Assembly: GCA_964408435.1 (NCBI GenBank)
Contig: CAYOZL010000068.1
Coordinates: forward strand, 1-11,017
DNA from: CAYOZL01 sp964408435
Lineage (GTDB): Bacteria > Bdellovibrionota_C > UBA2361 > SZUA-149 > CAYOZL01
DNA: 11,017 bases
Reading direction: 5' to 3'
Part shown: positions 6,557 through 11,017 of the stretch, piece by piece
Numbering within the stretch: position 1 is the stretch's first letter
How the letters are laid out: each line of letters opens with the position of its first letter
Position numbers and translations under genes: made by a program
Notes under the pieces: model-generated
The model's database searches: none
What the model saw: the letters and a program-made list of their open reading frames with translations, nothing else
Told to the model about the DNA's origin: nothing

Positions 6557-6976
6557 ATGGAAAGCACAATGGATGTTTGGAAGCAGTTCAATGAGAACCC
6601 TATTACACATAGTGGAGCTCACCATCTACTTGCAATTCAAGAACTTTTTCAAAAAAGAGGCTACGCTAGAGTAACTGATATCGCTAGATTTCTTAGCATT
6701 ACATCTGGAAGTGCTAGCACAAATCTTAAAAGTTTAAAGCTAAAAGGCTATGTTGAAGAAGACGATAATAGATTCTTAAAGTTATCAGACACAGGCAAAC
6801 TAATCGCTGAAGCAATACTATCTAGAAGAACTACGTTAATAATGTTTATGACAGACGTCTTAGGGGTATCGGATTCTCAAGCAGAGATTGATGCTTGTAA
6901 AACGGAACATTTATTAAGCGCAGAAACAACTTCGAAGATGCAAGCATTTGCAAAAAAATACGCTAAAAAACAATAA
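6557..6976 (+). CDS. DtxR/MntR-family metal-dependent transcriptional regulator
   Basis: This 139-residue protein has the two-domain layout of DtxR-family repressors without the C-terminal SH3-like domain, as in MntR. Residues 18-75 form a winged helix: RVTDIARFLSITSGSASTNLKSL (38-60) is the helix-turn-helix and GYVEEDDNRFLKLSDTG (64-80) the wing. Residues 81-135 form the dimerisation and metal domain, with LGVSDSQAEIDACKTEHLLS (102-121) matching the family's D-x-C-x-x-EH segment. C114, E117 and H118 correspond to DtxR Cys102, Glu105 and His106. The His expected after the wing (RKHRL in DtxR) is replaced by RRTTL (90-94), so metal choice or binding may differ. Family members bind DNA when loaded with Fe(II) or Mn(II). 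The 3' end overlaps uvrA by 29 bases in another frame, suggesting an operon. A metal or oxidative-stress link to repair is inference. Confidence 0.8.
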   Translation: MESTMDVWKQFNENPITHSGAHHLLAIQELFQKRGYARVTDIARFLSITSGSASTNLKSLKLKGYVEEDDNRFLKLSDTGKLIAEAILSRRTTLIMFMTDVLGVSDSQAEIDACKTEHLLSAETTSKMQAFAKKYAKKQ

Positions 6977-9900
6977 GTTAGAACTCCAAGGAGTTAAAGA
7001 AAATAACTTAAAAAATATCGATATTTCAATCGATCATAATACTTTTAATGTAATTACTGGCCCGTCTGGTTCAGGAAAAACTAGCCTTGCTTTTGATACC
7101 ATTCACGCTGAAGGTGGAAGACGTTACATTGAGACTTTTAGCCCCTATACAAGACAGTTTCTAGACAGGCTAAAACAACCTGAGCTTAAATCATGCACAG
7201 GAGTTAGAGCATCTCTTGCTCTAGAGCAAAGAAATAGAATTACTAGCTCACGCTCAACAGTTGGAACAATTACTGAAATCAATGACTATTTAAAAATTAT
7301 TTGGTCAGAAAGCTCCATACTTGTTTGTCCTGATTGCAAAATTGAAGTTAAGAAAAAAAATGCTGCTTCAATTACTAATGAAATATTAGCTAGCTTTAAA
7401 AATAATGATTTTAAAGACTGCGTAATTACTTTCAAAGTTAATATCGATAAGAGCTCCAGCGAATCTTTACTTGAAACCTTAGGTAAATCTGGTTTTTCAA
7501 GAATTTACGATAAAGAACAAAATACAGTAATAAAAATTGAAGAAGCTCAAAATCTTAAAAGTAGCAAAACAAAAGAAATCTATATAGCTGTCGATCGCTT
7601 TAAAAAAATTCCTGCTAAAAAAAGACTAATAAGTAGCGTTTCTCAAGCTTTAAACTTTGGAAAAGGGCAGATTCACTTTTTCGATAGTAATAGCAGTAAA
7701 ATATATAATAGTGGATTTAAATGCTCTGGTTGTTTTGAAGAATTTAAAAATCCAAGACCAAGTATGTTCACCTTTAATAGTGCCATAGGTGCTTGCACTA
7801 ATTGCTCTGGATTTGGGGCAACGTTAGAGACCGATCCTAAAAGAGTAATAAAAGACCAAGATAAATCTTTAAAACAAGGTGCTATTAGCTGTTGGGATAC
7901 TAAATCTAAAACGCGCCTAAAGAAAAAACTTTTAGACTTTTGTAACGAAACTGGAATACCTACTACTGTTGCTTGGCATAAATTAAAGCAGAAAGATAAA
8001 GATGTCATATTTAATGGAAATAGCGATAAAAAAAACCCATATATAGGTGTGAACCCCTGGTTTGAAAGACTAAAGAGAAAACGACATAAAATGCATATTA
8101 GAGTAATGCTTGCAAAATATAGAAGCGAGGCAACTTGTAAAGTATGTAATGGTAGTAGATTAAAAACTGAAGCTTTAAATTATAAAATACATAATTTAAG
8201 TATTTCTGATTTTTGCAAACTGCCAATAAATGAGGCACAAGATTTTGCTAAAAATAAAATCGACTCTAAACTTCAAGCACATAAGCAATTAATTTCCAGA
8301 TTAGAATACCTAAATGATATCGGATTAGGGTATTTAACTTTAAATAGACAGAGCAAAACTCTATCAGGGGGAGAGTCTCAAAGAGTTGGGCTAACTTCTA
8401 TCTTAGGTGCAGAACTAAGTAATACTACTCTAGTCCTTGATGAACCTACTATTGGTCTTCACTCTAACGACACTCAACTTTTAATTAACTCGATAAAAAA
8501 GCTTAAAGAAAAAAATAACACTATTATCGTAGTTGAGCATGACTTAGATGTGATAAAAAGTGCTGATAAGGTAATTGATATTGGTCCTAAATCAGGTGAA
8601 GCTGGTGGAGAAATAATAAACTTCACTGCTCCTAATAAATTAAAAAATTCCGAAACAAGCAAAGCCTTAAAAGAAGTTCTCGAATTTAAATCAAAGTTTA
8701 ATTCAAAACTTAAGCCTAAAAAATATCTTAAAGTAAAAGGTCTTAATAAAAATAATCTAAAAAATATCGATGTTGAAATTCCTCTTAACTGCATTACGAC
8801 CTTAGTTGGAGTCTCAGGTTCTGGAAAGTCTAGTTTAGTTAGTGAACTTGTTGAGAAGTATAAAGAAAATAAAACAAAAGGTGATGTTGAAGATATTATC
8901 TTTATAGATCAGTCTCCAATTGGGAAAACGCCTAGGTCAAATGCAGGTACTTATACAAAAGCTTGGGATTCAATTAGAGAGCTTCTTTCAAGAACAGACA
9001 AAGCAAGCAAGCTAGGTTTAAGTAAGTCATCTTTTTCCTTTAACGTAGATGCTGGTAGATGCACAAGCTGTGACGGAGCTGGTTATCAAAAAGTGGAGAT
9101 GCAGTTTCTATCTGATGTATTTGTTACATGTGAGCAATGTAATGGAACTAGGTTCAATGACAGTATTAGGACTGTTAAGTATAAAGGTAAGAATGTAAAC
9201 GACTTTCTTAATATGACTTTAAATGAAGTTATAGATTTTTTTCAAACAGAAGAAGAAAAATTTTCTAAATCTATTTTAAAAAGTATTACTCCGCTTTGTA
9301 ATTTGGGATTAGGATATTTAAAGCTAGGACAACCTCTGAGCACAGTCTCAGGAGGTGAGGCTCAAAGAATAAAAATTGCTTCTCACTTAAAGAATTCAAA
9401 GGACACTCTATTTATTCTAGATGAACCTACAACTGGCCTACATAGCTGTGATATTGATTACCTTGTAAAATCCCTAAAGCAACTGGTTACAAATCAAAAT
9501 TCTGTTTTATGCATAGAGCATAATTTAAAGTTAATATCTAAGTCTGATTGGATCATAGAACTTGGACCTAAAGCTGGGAAATATGGTGGAGAGATAATCT
9601 CAAGTTGTTCTTCAAGTAAATTAAAAACTGATAAAATTAAAGCAAAAGCTAAACATACTAGCAAAATAAAACAGGTAGCCATATTAAAAGAAAATAAAAA
9701 TTTCGTCAGTATCAAAGGAGCAAAAGAAAACAACTTAAAGAATTTTGATATAGAAATTCCAAAAAATAAAATAAACTTAATTACAGGTGTTTCAGGGTCT
9801 GGAAAATCAACTCTTGCTTTTGATATTTTATTTGCTGAAGGTCAAAGAAGATACATAGATTGCTTATCACCGTATGCTAGACAATACATAAAACAATTAA

Positions 9901-11017
9901 AGCACCCTGAAATAGATAGTATTTCAAACCTTTCTCCAACAATTGCAGTATCACAAAAAACTTCTCCCCCATTAGGAGTTTCAACTATTGCTACTATTAC
10001 TGAAGTATATCAATTTTTAAGATTGCTTTATTCTAAACTTGGAACTCAAGTATGCCCTGAACATAAAGTGGAACTATCATCATACACGGTAGAGTCAATT
10101 GCTGAGATGCTTTGTAAAAAATATAAAGGTAAAAGGATTTTTCTTTTTGCTCCAGCAGTTCAAGGTAGGAAAGGTATATATAACGATCTATTCCTAAGAG
10201 CTCTAAAAGCTGAAATTACTGAAGCTAAAATAGATGGTAAGCTCACTAGCCTAAGCGAAGATTTAAGACTAACAAGAAGCAAACTCCATTGGATTTCCTT
10301 ACTTGTTGCTAGCATTACCTTAAAAAACAAAACTCAAAGCAAAGAACTACTAATTCCTGCACTAGAGCAATGCCTAACTTTAGGTAGTGGTAGTATAGAG
10401 ATTTCTATTGGCTCTGCTAAAGAAGATAGCGAAATTTTAAGCACAGAAAGAAGTTGCCCAACATGTGAAAAAGGATTTCTCCCTCTAGACCCACAAGATT
10501 TTTCTTTTAGAAGCCAAAGAGGAATGTGTCATTCATGCAATGGTTACGGCTACTATGAAGACGAATCAATTTGTAGTGATTGCTCAGGCAAAAGACTAGG
10601 TCCGATTGGAAGAAATGTTTTAATAGAAAATAAATCTATTCATGATTTACATTTAATGAAAGCAGGAGAGCTAAAAAAGTTTATTAATAAATTAAAATTT
10701 TCTAAAAACTTAAATACAGTTTTTACTCCAATACAAAAAGAACTCTCGGCTAGATTAGATATGATTGAAAAAATCGGCTTAGACTATATTAGTCTTTCTA
10801 GGGAATCTGCCAGTCTTTCAGGAGGAGAGGCGCAAAGATTAAGACTAGTAAAATCAATTGGCTCCCCACTAACTGGTGTTTGTTATGTACTAGATGAACC
10901 TAGTATCGGCCTTCATAGTGCAGACCAAGAAATAGTTTTAAACACTTTAAAAGAACTTAAGAATAGAGGTAATACTTTAGTAGTAGTTGAGCATGATGAA
11001 GATACAATCTTAAGTGC
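6948..11017 (+). CDS. uvrA: Tandem (double-length) excinuclease ABC subunit A, 3' end beyond window
   Basis: UvrA is the damage-recognising ATPase of nucleotide excision repair; it loads UvrB onto lesions. The visible 1356 residues hold one whole UvrA plus most of the first half of another. Copy 1, first ATPase: Walker A GPSGSGKTS (38-46), UvrB-binding region with CPDC (127-130), zinc module C259/C262/C283/C286, insertion domain (about 287-396), CKVC (397), signature LSGGESQR (472-479), Walker B D498/E499. Copy 1, second ATPase: Walker A at 621, zinc module C705/C708/C728/C731, signature VSGGEAQR (800), Walker B D825/E826. A Lys-rich linker leads to copy 2: Walker A at 947, CPEH 1036, C1170/C1173/C1194/C1197, signature LSGGEAQR (1290), Walker B D1316/E1317. 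Copy 2 lacks the insertion domain. The start is TTG 6948, the only usual start codon after an in-frame stop at 6915. Chlamydia has a comparable fused UvrA. Confidence 0.93.
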   Translation, partial: MQKNTLKNNKLELQGVKENNLKNIDISIDHNTFNVITGPSGSGKTSLAFDTIHAEGGRRYIETFSPYTRQFLDRLKQPELKSCTGVRASLALEQRNRITSSRSTVGTITEINDYLKIIWSESSILVCPDCKIEVKKKNAASITNEILASFKNNDFKDCVITFKVNIDKSSSESLLETLGKSGFSRIYDKEQNTVIKIEEAQNLKSSKTKEIYIAVDRFKKIPAKKRLISSVSQALNFGKGQIHFFDSNSSKIYNSGFKCSGCFEEFKNPRPSMFTFNSAIGACTNCSGFGATLETDPKRVIKDQDKSLKQGAISCWDTKSKTRLKKKLLDFCNETGIPTTVAWHKLKQKDKDVIFNGNSDKKNPYIGVNPWFERLKRKRHKMHIRVMLAKYRSEATCKVCNGSRLKTEALNYKIHNLSISDFCKLPINEAQDFAKNKIDSKLQAHKQLISRLEYLNDIGLGYLTLNRQSKTLSGGESQRVGLTSILGAELSNTTLVLDEPTIGLHSNDTQLLINSIKKLKEKNNTIIVVEHDLDVIKSADKVIDIGPKSGEAGGEIINFTAPNKLKNSETSKALKEVLEFKSKFNSKLKPKKYLKVKGLNKNNLKNIDVEIPLNCITTLVGVSGSGKSSLVSELVEKYKENKTKGDVEDIIFIDQSPIGKTPRSNAGTYTKAWDSIRELLSRTDKASKLGLSKSSFSFNVDAGRCTSCDGAGYQKVEMQFLSDVFVTCEQCNGTRFNDSIRTVKYKGKNVNDFLNMTLNEVIDFFQTEEEKFSKSILKSITPLCNLGLGYLKLGQPLSTVSGGEAQRIKIASHLKNSKDTLFILDEPTTGLHSCDIDYLVKSLKQLVTNQNSVLCIEHNLKLISKSDWIIELGPKAGKYGGEIISSCSSSKLKTDKIKAKAKHTSKIKQVAILKENKNFVSIKGAKENNLKNFDIEIPKNKINLITGVSGSGKSTLAFDILFAEGQRRYIDCLSPYARQYIKQLKHPEIDSISNLSPTIAVSQKTSPPLGVSTIATITEVYQFLRLLYSKLGTQVCPEHKVELSSYTVESIAEMLCKKYKGKRIFLFAPAVQGRKGIYNDLFLRALKAEITEAKIDGKLTSLSEDLRLTRSKLHWISLLVASITLKNKTQSKELLIPALEQCLTLGSGSIEISIGSAKEDSEILSTERSCPTCEKGFLPLDPQDFSFRSQRGMCHSCNGYGYYEDESICSDCSGKRLGPIGRNVLIENKSIHDLHLMKAGELKKFINKLKFSKNLNTVFTPIQKELSARLDMIEKIGLDYISLSRESASLSGGEAQRLRLVKSIGSPLTGVCYVLDEPSIGLHSADQEIVLNTLKELKNRGNTLVVVEHDEDTILS

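Noticed and set aside
6951..6976. Runs of A at the regulator/uvrA junction as a programmed frameshift, or a sequencing indel that split one fused gene.
   Set aside because: Joining the frames would need a +1 shift, not the -1 slip favoured by A runs. The regulator ends at normal family length, and uvrA has a workable TTG start with a normal N-terminus.
7673..9733. Three minus-strand open frames of 79-111 codons inside uvrA (7673-8008, 8474-8794, 9494-9733).
   Set aside because: They are antisense to conserved UvrA motifs, look hydrophobic only because they are reverse reads of Lys/Glu-rich codons, and have no ribosome sites.
5368..10905. Other CGATA/TATCGG strings (for example near 5368, 6866, 8318 and 10901) as more sigma-28 promoters.
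   Set aside because: They lie inside coding sequence, and those I checked for spacing lack a TAAA at the required distance.

Overview
The window comes from an AT-rich bacterium, visibly well under 40% G+C. It is probably a diderm (Gram-negative-type) organism and probably motile. The diderm inference rests on several Sec-type signal peptides and a WaaL/Wzy_C-type polysaccharide ligase or polymerase. The motility inference rests on two sites resembling sigma-28 (FliA) promoters. I cannot fix the phylum. A tandem, double-length UvrA like the one at the right end is best known from Chlamydia and is not typical of the common model proteobacteria.

Left part (1-3324, minus strand). A large secreted protein is cut by the left edge. 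It is built from two diverged copies of a roughly 300-residue module, followed by the start of a calcium-binding FG-GAP/VCBS-like repeat. A sigma-28-like promoter lies just upstream of it. Beyond that is a multi-spanning membrane protein with a GT-C glycosyltransferase-like layout that appears to start at TTG.

Middle (3463-6368). A soluble protein of unknown function starts only a few bases downstream of a second sigma-28-like promoter, so its mRNA may be leaderless. A small secreted protein (minus) and an O-antigen ligase/polymerase-like membrane protein (plus) follow, arranged head to head with overlapping start codons. The ligase gene overlaps, tail to tail, a gene for a secreted coiled-coil protein. 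The middle therefore looks like cell-envelope or surface biology, tightly packed, with overlaps at both ends of the ligase gene.

Right part (6557-11017, plus strand). A DtxR-family metalloregulator-like protein overlaps by 29 bases the start of a giant uvrA gene that runs off the right edge. The visible 1356 residues contain one complete UvrA (two ABC ATPase domains) and most of the first ATPase domain of a second UvrA. The second copy has lost the roughly 100-residue insertion domain that the first copy keeps. The regulator and uvrA are probably cotranscribed and translationally coupled.

No RNA gene, mobile element, CRISPR array or convincing intrinsic terminator was seen. The only gene-free stretches are 1952-2058, 3325-3462, 4093-4123 and 6369-6556, all shorter than 300 bases. 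The most noteworthy items are the asymmetric tandem UvrA coupled to a metalloregulator, the matched pair of sigma-28-like promoters, and the opposed start codons sharing bases.
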